Shown in pieces: positions 29,585 through 38,493 of a stretch of DNA of 64,000 bases. The stretch is from Fredinandcohnia onubensis (lineage in GTDB: Bacteria > Bacillota > Bacilli > Bacillales > Bacillaceae_L). Positions within the stretch are counted from its first letter, which is position 1, and every line of letters starts with the position of its first letter. Below the pieces are notes generated by a model, which saw only the letters and a list, made by a program, of their open reading frames with translations, had not been told where the DNA came from and ran no database searches. The DNA lies in NCBI RefSeq assembly GCF_031181385.1, contig NZ_JAPSKV010000003.1, forward strand, positions 124,001 to 188,000, written 5' to 3'. The position numbers and the translations under genes were made by a program.

Positions 29585-29971
29585 GTGAAAATCATCCAAA
29601 CAGTTGAAGTTAAACAAATTTTAACGGATAATACCAAAACAAAGCTCATCGATTCATTACAAACCAATAAAGATCAACTACTTAAAGAATGTGAGCAGCT
29701 CAAGTTTGAACTAAAAAAGATGGAAAAGCTTAAGAAATTTGATTCTGCGAAAATTAACCTGTATTTCACTAATGAAATTAACCTTAGGCAAGAAAAAATC
29801 AAACAATTTGAGTTCCAAATCGAACAAATACATATGCTACCATTAGGCAGTGAAATAAAAGAAAAAGAAGTACAATCTATTATTGATATAAATGTAGGGG
29901 ACAACTGGGATGAAGTAACAACTGCACGAACAATTATAATTAAAGAAGGAATAGTTGAAGAAATTCGTTAG
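29585..29971 (+). CDS. ylqD: YlqD family protein of unknown function
   Basis: Conserved Firmicutes protein of 128 aa with a central coiled coil (about 20-85, rich in Lys, Glu, Gln and Leu) and a conserved C-terminal part containing MLPLGSEIKEKEVQ and VGDNWD. Function is not established; its place between ribosome-biogenesis genes suggests an RNA-related role. Two GTG codons are available. 29585 is preferred because it yields MKIIQTVEVKQ, the family start, with AGGG ten bases upstream. The first GTG (29579) would add two residues. Confidence 0.88.
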   Translation: MKIIQTVEVKQILTDNTKTKLIDSLQTNKDQLLKECEQLKFELKKMEKLKKFDSAKINLYFTNEINLRQEKIKQFEFQIEQIHMLPLGSEIKEKEVQSIIDINVGDNWDEVTTARTIIIKEGIVEEIR

Positions 29972-29982
29972 AGGTGAAATAA

Positions 29983-30495
29983 ATGGACAAGTGGTATAAC
30001 GTCGGAAAAATTGTAAATACACATGGAATCAAAGGCGAGGTTCGCATTATCTCGAGAACTGATTTCCCTGAGGAGCGTTATAAGGTCGGAAATAAATTAC
30101 ATATCTTTATAGCAGATAAAGAACCTATAGAAGTTACAGTCCAATCGCACCGAACTCATAAAAATTTTGATTTAGTTACATTTGAGGGCTACGACAACGT
30201 TAATGATGTGGAGCAGTTTAAAGACTCCTTAGTGAAAGTGCATGAAAGCCAACTCGGTGAATTAGAGGAAGGAGAATATTACTTTCACGAAATTATTGGC
30301 TGTACTGTTGTAACAGAGGAAGGCGAAGAATTAGGCGCTATAAAAGAAATATTAACACCAGGTGCGAATGATGTGTGGGTTGTAAAAGGTGCAAAGGGTA
30401 AGGAAATTTTGATTCCGTTTATTGATGATATTGTGAAAGAAATTGATATTGAAGAAAAAAGAATCACCATACACCTCATGGAAGGATTAATCTAA
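29983..30495 (+). CDS. rimM: 16S rRNA maturation factor RimM
   Basis: Binds S19 and helps assemble the 30S head. The N-terminal RimM beta barrel starts [18 protein letters not shown]-terminal PRC-barrel begins near [12 protein letters not shown] and contains ANDVWVVKG and LIPFIDDIV. The product is 170 aa. AGAGGTG precedes the ATG. It lies one base before trmD, the usual order. Confidence 0.96.
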   Translation: MDKWYNVGKIVNTHGIKGEVRIISRTDFPEERYKVGNKLHIFIADKEPIEVTVQSHRTHKNFDLVTFEGYDNVNDVEQFKDSLVKVHESQLGELEEGEYYFHEIIGCTVVTEEGEELGAIKEILTPGANDVWVVKGAKGKEILIPFIDDIVKEIDIEEKRITIHLMEGLI

Positions 30496-30496
30496 C

Positions 30497-31234
30497 ATGA
30501 AAATTGATATCTTAACCCTTTTTCCAAATATGTTTAATGGTGTGCTTGGTGAATCCATTTTAAAAAAGGCACAAGAAAAAGAGAAGGTTTCGTTTAGGGT
30601 CGTAAATTTTCGTGAATATGCCGATAACAAACATCAAAAAGTTGACGACTATCCTTATGGTGGTGGAGCTGGAATGGTATTAATGCCGCAGCCCATCTTT
30701 GATGCAGTTGAAGATCTCACTAAACAAACGGAATCAAAACCTAAAGTTATACTCTTATGCCCACAGGGAGAGAGATTTACCCAGCAGAAAGCCGAACAAT
30801 TGGCAAAGGAAGATCATTTGATTTTTATTTGTGGTCACTATGAGGGCTATGATGAACGGATAAGAGAAAATCTAAGTACGGAGGAAATTTCAATTGGTGA
30901 TTTTGTCTTAACTGGTGGTGAACTTGCAGCAATGGTTATCTCAGATAGTGTTGTTCGACTTTTACCAGGAGTATTAGGTAATGAGGACTCACCTGTGCTT
31001 GATTCTCATAGTACGGGATTACTTGAACACCCCCATTATACAAGACCTGCAGATTTTAGAGGGATGACAGTACCTGATGTCCTTTTATCTGGAAATCATA
31101 TGCATATTGAAGAATGGCGGGAAAAAGAATCACTTAGACGAACATATAAAAGAAGGCCTGATTTACTTGAAAGCTATCAACTTTCACCAAAGCAAGAAAA
31201 ATGGTTAAAAGAAATTAAAATAGATGAAGAGTAA
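30497..31234 (+). CDS. trmD: tRNA (guanine-37-N1)-methyltransferase
   Basis: SPOUT-class enzyme that makes m1G37 in tRNAs and prevents +1 frameshifts. The deep trefoil knot region contains [20 protein letters not shown] and [14 protein letters not shown]. The N-terminal [13 protein letters not shown] segment is typical. The 245 aa length is normal. It is translationally close to rimM and followed by the rplS promoter. Confidence 0.97.
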   Translation: MKIDILTLFPNMFNGVLGESILKKAQEKEKVSFRVVNFREYADNKHQKVDDYPYGGGAGMVLMPQPIFDAVEDLTKQTESKPKVILLCPQGERFTQQKAEQLAKEDHLIFICGHYEGYDERIRENLSTEEISIGDFVLTGGELAAMVISDSVVRLLPGVLGNEDSPVLDSHSTGLLEHPHYTRPADFRGMTVPDVLLSGNHMHIEEWREKESLRRTYKRRPDLLESYQLSPKQEKWLKEIKIDEE

Positions 31235-31237
31235 CTA

Positions 31238-31266
31238 TTGCAACGGTAACAGGATTATGGTAATAT
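31238..31266 (+). promoter_or_regulatory. Sigma-A promoter of rplS
   Basis: TTGCAA and TAATAT with a 17-bp spacer begin 4 bp after the trmD stop. The predicted start near 31273 leaves a ~95 nt leader that contains the hairpin listed next. Confidence 0.78.
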
Positions 31267-31305
31267 ACTCTTTGTGACTTGGGCAAATTGTCCGATGTCT
31301 TATTA

Positions 31306-31346
31306 AGATGTTCCGCTGCAATGAATGAATATTGGTAAGAGCATCT
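31306..31346 (+). promoter_or_regulatory. L19-type ribosomal protein leader
   Basis: An 8-bp stem (AGATGTTC / GAGCATCT, one G-U) closes a conserved-looking internal segment CGCTGCAATGAATG. It ends 4 bp before the GGAAGGAG site of rplS. Position and sequence agree with the L19 leader known from Bacillales, which probably mediates autoregulation by L19. I recognise it from memory; a covariance-model search would confirm it. Confidence 0.75.
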
Positions 31347-31368
31347 GTTGGAAGGAGTTGAAAAGACG

Positions 31369-31713
31369 ATGCAAAACATTATTGAAGAAATCACAAAAGA
31401 ACAATTAAGAACTGACCTTCCTGTTTTCCGCCCTGGAGATACAGTACGTGTACACGTTAAAGTTATCGAGGGTAACCGTGAGCGTGTTCAGGTATATGAA
31501 GGTGTTGTGATTAAGCGTCGTGGTGGTGGAATTAGCGAAACTTTCACTGTTCGTAAGGTATCTTACGGAGTTGGTGTTGAACGTACATTCCCAGTGCATA
31601 CACCAAAAATTGCGAAGCTTGAAGTAGTACGCCGTGGTAAAGTACGCCGTGCGAAATTATACTACTTACGCGAACTTCGTGGTAAAAAAGCACGTATTAA
31701 AGAAATTCGATAA
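31369..31713 (+). CDS. rplS: Large ribosomal subunit protein bL19
   Basis: 50S protein at the subunit interface, 114 aa. The sequence starts [18 protein letters not shown] and holds the conserved [15 protein letters not shown] and [17 protein letters not shown] segments. The frame is open from 31348, but ATG 31369 follows GAAGGAG and matches the family start. It has its own promoter, leader and terminator. Confidence 0.98.
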   Translation: MQNIIEEITKEQLRTDLPVFRPGDTVRVHVKVIEGNRERVQVYEGVVIKRRGGGISETFTVRKVSYGVGVERTFPVHTPKIAKLEVVRRGKVRRAKLYYLRELRGKKARIKEIR

Positions 31714-31721
31714 TAAACGAG

Positions 31722-31755
31722 AAAGGAGCTTGTATAAAATTAACAAGCTCCTTTT
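31722..31755 (+). terminator. Terminator after rplS
   Basis: A 12-bp perfect stem (AAAGGAGCTTGT / ACAAGCTCCTTT) with a 9-nt loop; the last bases of the stem form a T run. Confidence 0.85.
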
Positions 31756-31858
31756 ACATTTGCGCAAATTCTATTTATAATAGTAGGATAATACATACTA
31801 TATTCTTATATAAAAAAGCTATTTGTTAGATGAGAAAAGAACAGGTGGAGGAGCAATG

Positions 31859-32392
31859 ATGGCCAAACAAAAAAATGAACTTTGGGAATGGATTAAAGCG
31901 CTAGCCATTGCTGTCATATTAGCAGCAGTAATCCGTTATTTTTTCTTTGCACCGATTGTAGTAGACGGGCTTTCAATGATGCCAACCTTACATCATCAAG
32001 ACCGTATGATTGTGAATAAGATTGGCTATAAGGTTGGTAAACCAGATCGCTTTGACATCGTAGTCTTCCATGCAACAGTCGAAAAAGATTACATCAAGCG
32101 GATAATTGGATTACCTGGTGATCGAATTGAATATAAAAACGATATCCTCTACATTAATGATGAACCGTACGAAGAACCCTATCTTGATGAATATAAGAAG
32201 AACCTAATAGATGGACCACTTACAGATCCATTTATTCTAGAAGAAGTGCCAGAAGGTCACCTGTTTGTTATGGGGGACAATCGCCGCTACAGTAAGGACT
32301 CACGCCATATCGGTCCAGTTCCAATCAGCGAAGTCCTAGGTGAAACAAGCCTAATCTATTGGCCACTATCTGATTTTGGTATTGTAAAATAG
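31859..32392 (+). CDS. lepB: Type I signal peptidase
   Basis: Membrane-bound serine protease that removes Sec and Tat signal peptides. One N-terminal transmembrane helix (about 12-32) anchors an extracellular domain. The catalytic Ser39 lies in GLSMMPTL and Lys80 in DYIKRIIGLPGD. The MGDNRxxSxDSR box is present. The product is 177 aa, the short Bacillus Sip type. ATG 31859 is chosen for its distance to GGAGG; ATG 31856 would add one residue. B. subtilis has no signal peptidase gene at this site, though other Bacillaceae do. Confidence 0.95.
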   Translation: MAKQKNELWEWIKALAIAVILAAVIRYFFFAPIVVDGLSMMPTLHHQDRMIVNKIGYKVGKPDRFDIVVFHATVEKDYIKRIIGLPGDRIEYKNDILYINDEPYEEPYLDEYKKNLIDGPLTDPFILEEVPEGHLFVMGDNRRYSKDSRHIGPVPISEVLGETSLIYWPLSDFGIVK

Positions 32393-32441
32393 GTTACAAG
32401 ACAACTTTCAAAAAAATTAACCATATAAGTTGGTGAAGATA

Positions 32442-33284
32442 TTGACAATTCAATGGTTTCCAGGCCATATGGCAAAAGCGAGAAGACAGGTCACAGAAAA
32501 ACTCTCTCTCATCGATATTGTATTCGAACTTGTAGATGCTAGGATTCCTGCATCATCCCGAAACCCAATGATTGATGAAATCATAAAAAATAAACCAAGA
32601 CTTCTCCTTTTGAATAAAGCAGACATGGCCGATCCAAAAGTAACAAAAGAATGGATTTCATATTATAAAGAGAACGGTGTACATGCCCTCGCTATTAATT
32701 CACAAGAAGGTAATGGCATGAAGCAAATCGTAAGTGAAGCAAAGGTAATTTTAAAAGAGAAATTTGATAAAATGGCTGCTAAAGGGATTCGACCACGAGC
32801 AATACGAGCATTAATTGTAGGGATTCCGAATGTCGGTAAATCGACATTAATTAATCGCTTAGCAAAGAAAAACATTGCACAAACGGGCGACCGTCCTGGT
32901 ATTACGAAAGCCCAGCAATGGATCAAGGTTGGTAAAGAGCTAGAGCTCCTTGATACGCCAGGAATACTATGGCCAAAATTCGAGGATCAAGAAGTGGGTC
33001 TTAAATTAGCAACTACTGGAGCTATTAAAGATACAATTCTAAATCTGCAAGATATTGCTGTGTATGCCTTAAGATTTTTAGAAGAAAATTATCCTGAGAA
33101 TTTAAAAGAACGTTTTGGTCTTGAAGAAATTCCGGATGATATCGTATTGCTATTTGATGAAATTGCCAAACGTCGTGGCAGCATGATGTCTGGTGGATTT
33201 GTAGACTATGATAAAACAGCTGAATTAATTATTCGAGAAATTCGAACTGAAAAATTAGGCAGGCTTACATTTGAGAAACCTTAA
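32442..33284 (+). CDS. rbgA: Ribosome biogenesis GTPase RbgA (YlqF)
   Basis: Circularly permuted GTPase needed for late 50S assembly in Bacillus. The G4 motif NKAD comes before the P-loop GIPNVGKST and then [11 protein letters not shown]-terminal ANTAR-like helical domain binds rRNA. The N-terminal [13 protein letters not shown] is characteristic. TTG 32442 is preferred because GGTGA lies 6 bp upstream and the family starts MTIQWF; the product is 280 aa. Homologues depend on interaction with ribosomal protein L6. Confidence 0.95.
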   Translation: MTIQWFPGHMAKARRQVTEKLSLIDIVFELVDARIPASSRNPMIDEIIKNKPRLLLLNKADMADPKVTKEWISYYKENGVHALAINSQEGNGMKQIVSEAKVILKEKFDKMAAKGIRPRAIRALIVGIPNVGKSTLINRLAKKNIAQTGDRPGITKAQQWIKVGKELELLDTPGILWPKFEDQEVGLKLATTGAIKDTILNLQDIAVYALRFLEENYPENLKERFGLEEIPDDIVLLFDEIAKRRGSMMSGGFVDYDKTAELIIREIRTEKLGRLTFEKP

Positions 33285-33316
33285 GGTTCGCTTTATAGCG
33301 AGCCTTCATTTTTTTT
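33283..33316 (+). terminator. Terminator after rbgA
   Basis: A 10-bp stem with one G-U pair (AAGGTTCGCT / AGCGAGCCTT) and a T-rich tail overlaps the rbgA stop codon. Confidence 0.82.
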
Positions 33317-33367
33317 CAAAAATGACGATATAAATTACATACAGCACTAGAAATTGAAGGTGAAAGC

Positions 33368-34144
33368 ATGACACAATTGACAATCAAAGATATCGAAAAT
33401 AAACTAGCCATGATACATAACGAACAGGATCAGTTTCTAAAAGACTGTGAAAATGATTCTCGCAAAGGGGTTCAAGTTTTATTACGACGATGGAGAAAGA
33501 AAAAAGCCGAAGAAAAAGCCTTAGAGCAACAGTTTAAAGAAATGACCCAATATGAACAAGATCTTTATAATAAGGGAAATCGTTTGATTGCAGGTGTCGA
33601 TGAAGTCGGTCGTGGCCCATTGGCAGGTCCTGTAGTTGCGGCTGCTGTCATTTTACCTCAAGACGCCTTTTTACCTGGCCTAAATGATTCAAAAAAACTA
33701 ACGGAACAAAAGCGAGAAGAATTATTTCAACAAATAACAGAGTGCGCGATTTCTATCGGTATCGGGATCATACCGGCAGAGGTTATTGATGAAGTAAACA
33801 TTTATCAAGCAACAAAGCAAGCAATGAAAAAAGCACTCTTGGGTCTTTCTGAAAAACCTGACCATCTTCTAGTTGATGCAATGGAAATACCAATTGATAT
33901 CCCTCAGACGTCAATCATTAAAGGCGATTCAAAAAGTGTTTCAATAGCAGCAAGCTCAATTATTGCAAAAGTGACTAGAGACCGTTTGATGGTCCGCTTA
34001 GGTCATGAATTTCCGCAATACGGGTTCGAAAAGCATATGGGATATGGTACAGCATATCATCTTGATGCGCTAAAAAAATATGGCGTTACAAGTGAACATC
34101 GACGTTCATATGCTCCAATTCGAGAGTTAATAGAGGGAACATGA
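33368..34144 (+). CDS. rnhB: Ribonuclease HII
   Basis: Cleaves RNA of RNA:DNA hybrids and starts ribonucleotide excision. The catalytic Asp78 and Glu79 lie in [13 protein letters not shown], followed by LNDSKKL, the Asp in LLVDAME, and the [14 protein letters not shown] segment. The N-terminal ~70 residues form the charged extension typical of Bacillus RNase HII. The product is 258 aa. Its stop codon overlaps the ATG of the next gene (ATGA). Confidence 0.96.
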   Translation: MTQLTIKDIENKLAMIHNEQDQFLKDCENDSRKGVQVLLRRWRKKKAEEKALEQQFKEMTQYEQDLYNKGNRLIAGVDEVGRGPLAGPVVAAAVILPQDAFLPGLNDSKKLTEQKREELFQQITECAISIGIGIIPAEVIDEVNIYQATKQAMKKALLGLSEKPDHLLVDAMEIPIDIPQTSIIKGDSKSVSIAASSIIAKVTRDRLMVRLGHEFPQYGFEKHMGYGTAYHLDALKKYGVTSEHRRSYAPIRELIEGT

Positions 34145-34740
34145 TGATTCCAATTCATATAATTCAAGCAATATTTAAGAGTGGAGCTGTAAAAAAGCTT
34201 CACTCTCTTTCAAATTTAAATCGAGAAGAACAAAAAACACAAAGTTCTTCCAACAACCTATCAAGCTTATTTACAGCTAATACGAGTGAAATCTCTAAAA
34301 ATAGCTCCCAACTTAGTCCTTTACATCAAATGGACACAGTTGAACTTACATCCAATGACTCAAGCCAATTTCTACAGCAACAATTTATCTTTCAAACCCC
34401 TGATGATAAGAACATATCACTTCGGATGTCTGGAAGGAAGAAAAACGGGGAAATTGACTCTGATTTTTGTCGCCTGCTTTTTTCGCTAGAGCTCAAAAAT
34501 TTAAATGAAGTGGTCATTGATGTTAAGGTTCAAAATCGCATGTTATCAATAATCATCTTTAATCAATCAGAAGGAATCGAGTCTTTAGTTAGAGAATTGA
34601 AATCAACACTCCAAACTAATTTAGAACCATTAGGGTATCAGCTTTTATCTATAAAAATAAGTAACCCAATAGAGAGGGACAAAATGATTGGTCAAACTGC
34701 TTCAACTAATGAACATGAAAGAGTAGATCTGAAAGTATGA
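34141..34740 (+). CDS. Short FliK-C-like protein (YlqG-like)
   Basis: 199 aa product. The N-terminal half (about 20-85) is Ser/Asn/Gln-rich and probably disordered. The C-terminal part (about 113-172: [17 protein letters not shown] then a helix with LVRELKSTL and GYQLLSIKI) follows the strand-strand-helix-strand pattern of the FliK C-terminal domain. B. subtilis ylqG at this locus encodes a much longer FliK-like protein. Function is unknown. It is translationally coupled to rnhB upstream and to the FlhB-like gene downstream by ATGA overlaps. The similarity is weak and read by eye. Confidence 0.7.
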   Translation: MMIPIHIIQAIFKSGAVKKLHSLSNLNREEQKTQSSSNNLSSLFTANTSEISKNSSQLSPLHQMDTVELTSNDSSQFLQQQFIFQTPDDKNISLRMSGRKKNGEIDSDFCRLLFSLELKNLNEVVIDVKVQNRMLSIIIFNQSEGIESLVRELKSTLQTNLEPLGYQLLSIKISNPIERDKMIGQTASTNEHERVDLKV

Positions 34741-35027
34741 AAAAAGTACAAAAGAACAAAACGAAAATGGCTGTTGCTTTGTCATACAACGAAAAAATAG
34801 ATTCTGAGCCTAAAGTAATTGCAAAAGGTAGAGGACTAGTCGCTAAAAATATAATTGACAAGGCCAAGGAGCATGAAGTTCCAATACAAGAGGATACAGT
34901 TTTAGTAGAGTTGTTGGGGGAACTAAGGATAAATGAGGGAATTCCAGAAGATTTATATCAAGTCATTGCAGAAATTTTTGCTTTTATTTACCAAATGGAT
35001 AAAAACCTTGAAGAATCAAAAAAATAG
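34737..35027 (+). CDS. ylqH: FlhB C-terminal-domain homologue YlqH
   Basis: 96 aa soluble protein resembling only the cytoplasmic C-terminal part of the flagellar export switch FlhB. MAVALSYNEK aligns with the stretch right after the NPTH cleavage site of FlhB at 60532, and IAEIFAFIYQMDK aligns with its end (VAEILAYVYRLKE). No membrane segment and no NPTH motif are present, so it corresponds to the FlhB-CC fragment made by autocleavage. Its role is unknown. It pairs with the preceding FliK-like gene, echoing the FliK-FlhB partnership. Confidence 0.85.
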   Translation: MKKVQKNKTKMAVALSYNEKIDSEPKVIAKGRGLVAKNIIDKAKEHEVPIQEDTVLVELLGELRINEGIPEDLYQVIAEIFAFIYQMDKNLEESKK

Positions 35028-35319
35028 TTTCGTGGTATAGTAAATTAGTCATTATTTGCAGAAAAAATAACAAATTCAATCGAAATGGTAGACAAGTAGT
35101 TAATTCAGTTATAAAATGAAAGCGCAGTCTAATTTTGTCGAGTTAACGTCATAAAGATTTGGAAAAAAAACATATCTCAGTATGATGTGAATTTCTATGC
35201 AAATAAGATTTTTCGGAAAAATTACAATTGTCATAGAAAGTTTAAAAAAGAAAATGTATAATAACATTTGGACTGACAAAAAATTCTTTGCTTTTATACA
35301 TAAGAATGGAGGATGGGAA
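35028..35319 (+). promoter_or_regulatory. Intergenic region upstream of sucC
   Basis: About 290 bp, AT-rich, without a supported gene. A TATAAT at 35257-35262 lies 58 bp before the sucC ATG but its -35 (TAGAAA at 17 bp) is weak. A cre-like sequence TGAAAGCGCAGTCT (35117-35130) matches the CcpA consensus at all but two fixed positions and directly follows a TATAAA. No terminator was recognised after ylqH. Confidence 0.5.
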
Positions 35320-36480
35320 ATGAATATCCATGAGTATCAAGGAAAAGAGATCCTCAGAAAATATGGGGTAGCTGTTCCAAATGGTAAGGTTGCTTTCACG
35401 GTTGATGAGGCTGTTGAAGCTGCAAAAGAACTTGGTTCCCAAGTTTGTGTTGTTAAAGCACAAATTCACGCAGGGGGTCGTGGTAAAGCGGGTGGAGTTA
35501 AAGTAGCGAAAAACCTAGATGAGGTTCGTACATATGCTAATGAAATCCTAGGTAAAACGCTTGTAACTCACCAAACAGGACCAGAAGGTAAAGAAGTAAA
35601 GCGTCTTCTAATTGAAGAAGGCTGCGATATTAAAAAAGAGTACTACGTTGGACTAGTACTTGATCGTGCTACTTCTCGCGTTGTTTTAATGGCATCTGAA
35701 GAAGGTGGAACAGAAATCGAAGAGGTTGCTGAAAAAACACCTGAAAAGATTTTCAAAGAAGTTATCGACCCTGTAGTTGGATTATTACCATTCCAAGCTC
35801 GTCGAATTGCTTTCAACATTAACATTCCAAAAGAATTAGTGAATCAAGCTGTTAAATTTATGACTGCTTTATACACTGCATTCGTTGAAAAAGATTGCTC
35901 AATTGCTGAAATTAACCCATTAGTTGTAACAGGCGATGGTAAAGTAATGGCACTTGATGCTAAATTAAACTTTGATTCTAACGCATTATACCGTCAAAAA
36001 GACGTACTTGAGTATCGTGATTTAGACGAAGAAGATGTAAAAGAAATTGAAGCATCTAAATATGATTTAAGCTATATTTCACTAGACGGAAACATCGGAT
36101 GTATGGTAAACGGTGCAGGTCTTGCTATGTCTACAATGGACATTATTAAGCACTACGGTGGCGACCCCGCGAACTTCCTTGATGTTGGGGGCGGCGCTAC
36201 TGCTGAGAAAGTTACTGAAGCATTCAAAATCATTCTATCTGATGAAAACGTTAAAGGTATTTTCGTAAATATCTTTGGTGGAATTATGAAGTGTGATGTA
36301 ATCGCTGAAGGTGTTGTAACTGCAACGAAACAAGTAGGCTTGGAAATTCCTCTAGTAGTACGTCTTGAAGGAACAAACGTAGATTTAGGTAAAAAGATTT
36401 TACAAGAATCTGGTCTGAACATTACAGCTGCTGAATCAATGGCAGACGGTGCACAAAAAATCGTATCACTAGTAGGATAG
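35320..36480 (+). CDS. sucC: Succinyl-CoA synthetase (ADP-forming), beta subunit
   Basis: TCA-cycle enzyme subunit that binds nucleotide and succinate. The N-terminal ATP-grasp fold begins [20 protein letters not shown] and contains [15 protein letters not shown]. The C-terminal CoA-ligase domain has [19 protein letters not shown] and [10 protein letters not shown]. The product is 386 aa. The frame is open from 35197, but ATG 35320 follows TGGAGGATG and gives the family start. sucD follows after 17 bp. Confidence 0.97.
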   Translation: MNIHEYQGKEILRKYGVAVPNGKVAFTVDEAVEAAKELGSQVCVVKAQIHAGGRGKAGGVKVAKNLDEVRTYANEILGKTLVTHQTGPEGKEVKRLLIEEGCDIKKEYYVGLVLDRATSRVVLMASEEGGTEIEEVAEKTPEKIFKEVIDPVVGLLPFQARRIAFNINIPKELVNQAVKFMTALYTAFVEKDCSIAEINPLVVTGDGKVMALDAKLNFDSNALYRQKDVLEYRDLDEEDVKEIEASKYDLSYISLDGNIGCMVNGAGLAMSTMDIIKHYGGDPANFLDVGGGATAEKVTEAFKIILSDENVKGIFVNIFGGIMKCDVIAEGVVTATKQVGLEIPLVVRLEGTNVDLGKKILQESGLNITAAESMADGAQKIVSLVG

Positions 36481-36497
36481 AAAGGCAGGGGACAAAC

Positions 36498-37400
36498 ATG
36501 GGTGTTTTTGTTAATAAAGATACAAAAGTAATTGTTCAAGGGATAACAGGTGCTACTGCATTATTCCATACAAAACAAATGCTTGAATATGGTACTAAAA
36601 TTGTTGGTGGTACTTCACCTGGTAAAGGTGGAACTGAAGTAGAAGGTGTTCCTGTATTTAATACTGTAAAAGAAGCAGTAGAACAAACAGGTGCAACAGC
36701 ATCAGTAATTTATGTTCCTGCTCCATTTGCAGCAGACGCAATTATCGAAGCAGTTGATGCTGAGTTAGACTTAGCAATCTGTATTACTGAGCATATACCA
36801 GTATTAGACATGGTGAAAGTGAAACGCTATATGGAAGGTAAGAAGACTCGTTTAGTAGGTCCTAACTGTCCTGGTGTAATCACTGCTGATGAATGTAAAA
36901 TCGGAATCATGCCTGGGTATATCCACAAAAAAGGACATGTAGGTGTTGTATCACGATCTGGTACATTAACATATGAGGCTGTACATCAATTAACACAAGC
37001 TGGAATTGGTCAAACGACTGCAGTTGGTATTGGTGGAGACCCTGTAAACGGAACGAACTTCATCGATGTATTAAAAGCATTTAACGAAGATGAAGAAACA
37101 TATGCTGTTATCATGATTGGTGAAATCGGTGGAACAGCTGAAGAAGAAGCTGCTGAATGGGTTAAAGCAAACATGACTAAACCAGTTGTTGGATTTATCG
37201 GTGGACAAACTGCACCTCCAGGAAAGCGTATGGGCCATGCTGGTGCAATTATTTCTGGTGGTAAGGGTACTGCTGCTGAAAAGATCAAAACAATGAATGA
37301 ATGTGGAATTAAGGTCGCTGAAACACCATCAGTAATGGGTGAAACTTTAATTTCTGTTCTTAAAGAAAAAGATTTATACGAAAAGTGTAAAACTCACTAA
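36498..37400 (+). CDS. sucD: Succinyl-CoA synthetase (ADP-forming), alpha subunit
   Basis: CoA-binding subunit with the phosphohistidine. The N-terminal CoA-binding Rossmann domain holds [10 protein letters not shown] and GGTSPGKGG. The active-site His247 lies in [11 protein letters not shown]. The 300 aa length is standard. It is co-transcribed with sucC and closed by a terminator. Confidence 0.97.
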   Translation: MGVFVNKDTKVIVQGITGATALFHTKQMLEYGTKIVGGTSPGKGGTEVEGVPVFNTVKEAVEQTGATASVIYVPAPFAADAIIEAVDAELDLAICITEHIPVLDMVKVKRYMEGKKTRLVGPNCPGVITADECKIGIMPGYIHKKGHVGVVSRSGTLTYEAVHQLTQAGIGQTTAVGIGGDPVNGTNFIDVLKAFNEDEETYAVIMIGEIGGTAEEEAAEWVKANMTKPVVGFIGGQTAPPGKRMGHAGAIISGGKGTAAEKIKTMNECGIKVAETPSVMGETLISVLKEKDLYEKCKTH

Positions 37401-37414
37401 TAAATACACGAAAG

Positions 37415-37445
37415 AGGCAGTTCTTGTCTAAGAACTGTCTTTTTC
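37415..37445 (+). terminator. Terminator after sucD
   Basis: An 11-bp stem with one wobble (AGGCAGTTCTT / AAGAACTGTCT, 4-nt loop) followed by TTTTC. Confidence 0.85.
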
Positions 37446-37465
37446 TGATGAAAAAAGGAGAATAT

Positions 37466-38347
37466 ATGGACCAATTTCGAGAAAACTTAATACATCTTCA
37501 CCACTGCCGAGGAATAGGTTGGAAGTCAATTTTTAAAATTCTACAACATGATTCGACCCTCTCCCAAATTTATAAATACCCCCCATCCTTTTATGAAAAA
37601 ATCCTTCCATTGTCTAAAAATCAACTAACTATTTTTCTAAAAGATTTGCATTCTTTATCAATCCAAAGTATGCTAAAACAATATAACGATAATAACGTGG
37701 GGATTATTACCATATTTGATCAAGAGTATCCTAGACTATTGAAACAGATTTATGATCCACCATGGGTCATTTATACGCTTGGAGACAAATCATTATTAAA
37801 TAGTAAGAAATTATTAAGTGTAGTTGGTTCACGTAAACCATCATCAACAAGTTTACAAAGTATGACAAAGGTCTTAGAACCTTTGATTAAGCAAAATTGG
37901 GTATTGGTTAGTGGTTTAGCGCGTGGTATTGATACAATGGGACACCAATTAGCAATCCAAAATAATGGAAAAACAATTGCAGTCATCGCTGGCGGTCTTC
38001 ATCATATTTATCCTCACGAGAACAAAGAGTTAGCAACTACCATCACTCAGAATCATATACTTATTTCTGAATATCCCCCTTCCACAAAGCCTGAAAAATG
38101 GCAGTTTCCGATGCGAAATCGAATTATTAGTGGTTTAACTCAAGGAACTCTAGTTGTTGAAGCAAAAGAAAGAAGCGGTTCTTTAATTACCGCTGATCAA
38201 GCTCTACACCAAGGCAGAGAGGTCTTTGCGATACCAGGTTCGATATTAGAACCTTCATGTGTAGGAACAAATAAGTTAATCCAATCTGGAGCAAAATTGG
38301 TCCTTACAAGCGAGGATATTTTATCAGAAATTCGTACTTTTGAATAA
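37466..38347 (+). CDS. dprA: DNA-processing protein DprA (Smf)
   Basis: Loads RecA on incoming single-stranded DNA during natural transformation. The Rossmann-fold DprA domain (about 80-290) has SVVGSRKPS, GLARGIDTMGH, AVIAGGLHHIYPHEN and the MRNRIISGL signature. A short helical N-terminal part with GIGWKSIFKIL precedes it. The product is 293 aa. The frame starts upstream inside the sucD terminator, so ATG 37466 with AAAGGAG six bases before it was chosen. Presence alone does not prove competence. Confidence 0.95.
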   Translation: MDQFRENLIHLHHCRGIGWKSIFKILQHDSTLSQIYKYPPSFYEKILPLSKNQLTIFLKDLHSLSIQSMLKQYNDNNVGIITIFDQEYPRLLKQIYDPPWVIYTLGDKSLLNSKKLLSVVGSRKPSSTSLQSMTKVLEPLIKQNWVLVSGLARGIDTMGHQLAIQNNGKTIAVIAGGLHHIYPHENKELATTITQNHILISEYPPSTKPEKWQFPMRNRIISGLTQGTLVVEAKERSGSLITADQALHQGREVFAIPGSILEPSCVGTNKLIQSGAKLVLTSEDILSEIRTFE

Positions 38348-38385
38348 AAATACTAGTTAAAATGTATAAAAATAAATTTAACAGT

Positions 38386-38414
38386 TTGACAAACGGTACA
38401 TGAATATTTAATAA
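38386..38414 (+). promoter_or_regulatory. Sigma-A promoter of topA
   Basis: Perfect TTGACA (38386-38391), 17-bp spacer and TAATAA (38409-38414). The predicted start near 38421 gives a ~70 nt leader that includes an unused-looking GGAGG at 38418-38422. Confidence 0.82.
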
Positions 38415-38493
38415 TATGGAGGATTTATTATTAACTTAGGTAAAATTTATTATAAATGGAAAATTAATTTAACCTCTAAGGAGGAAGCGATAC

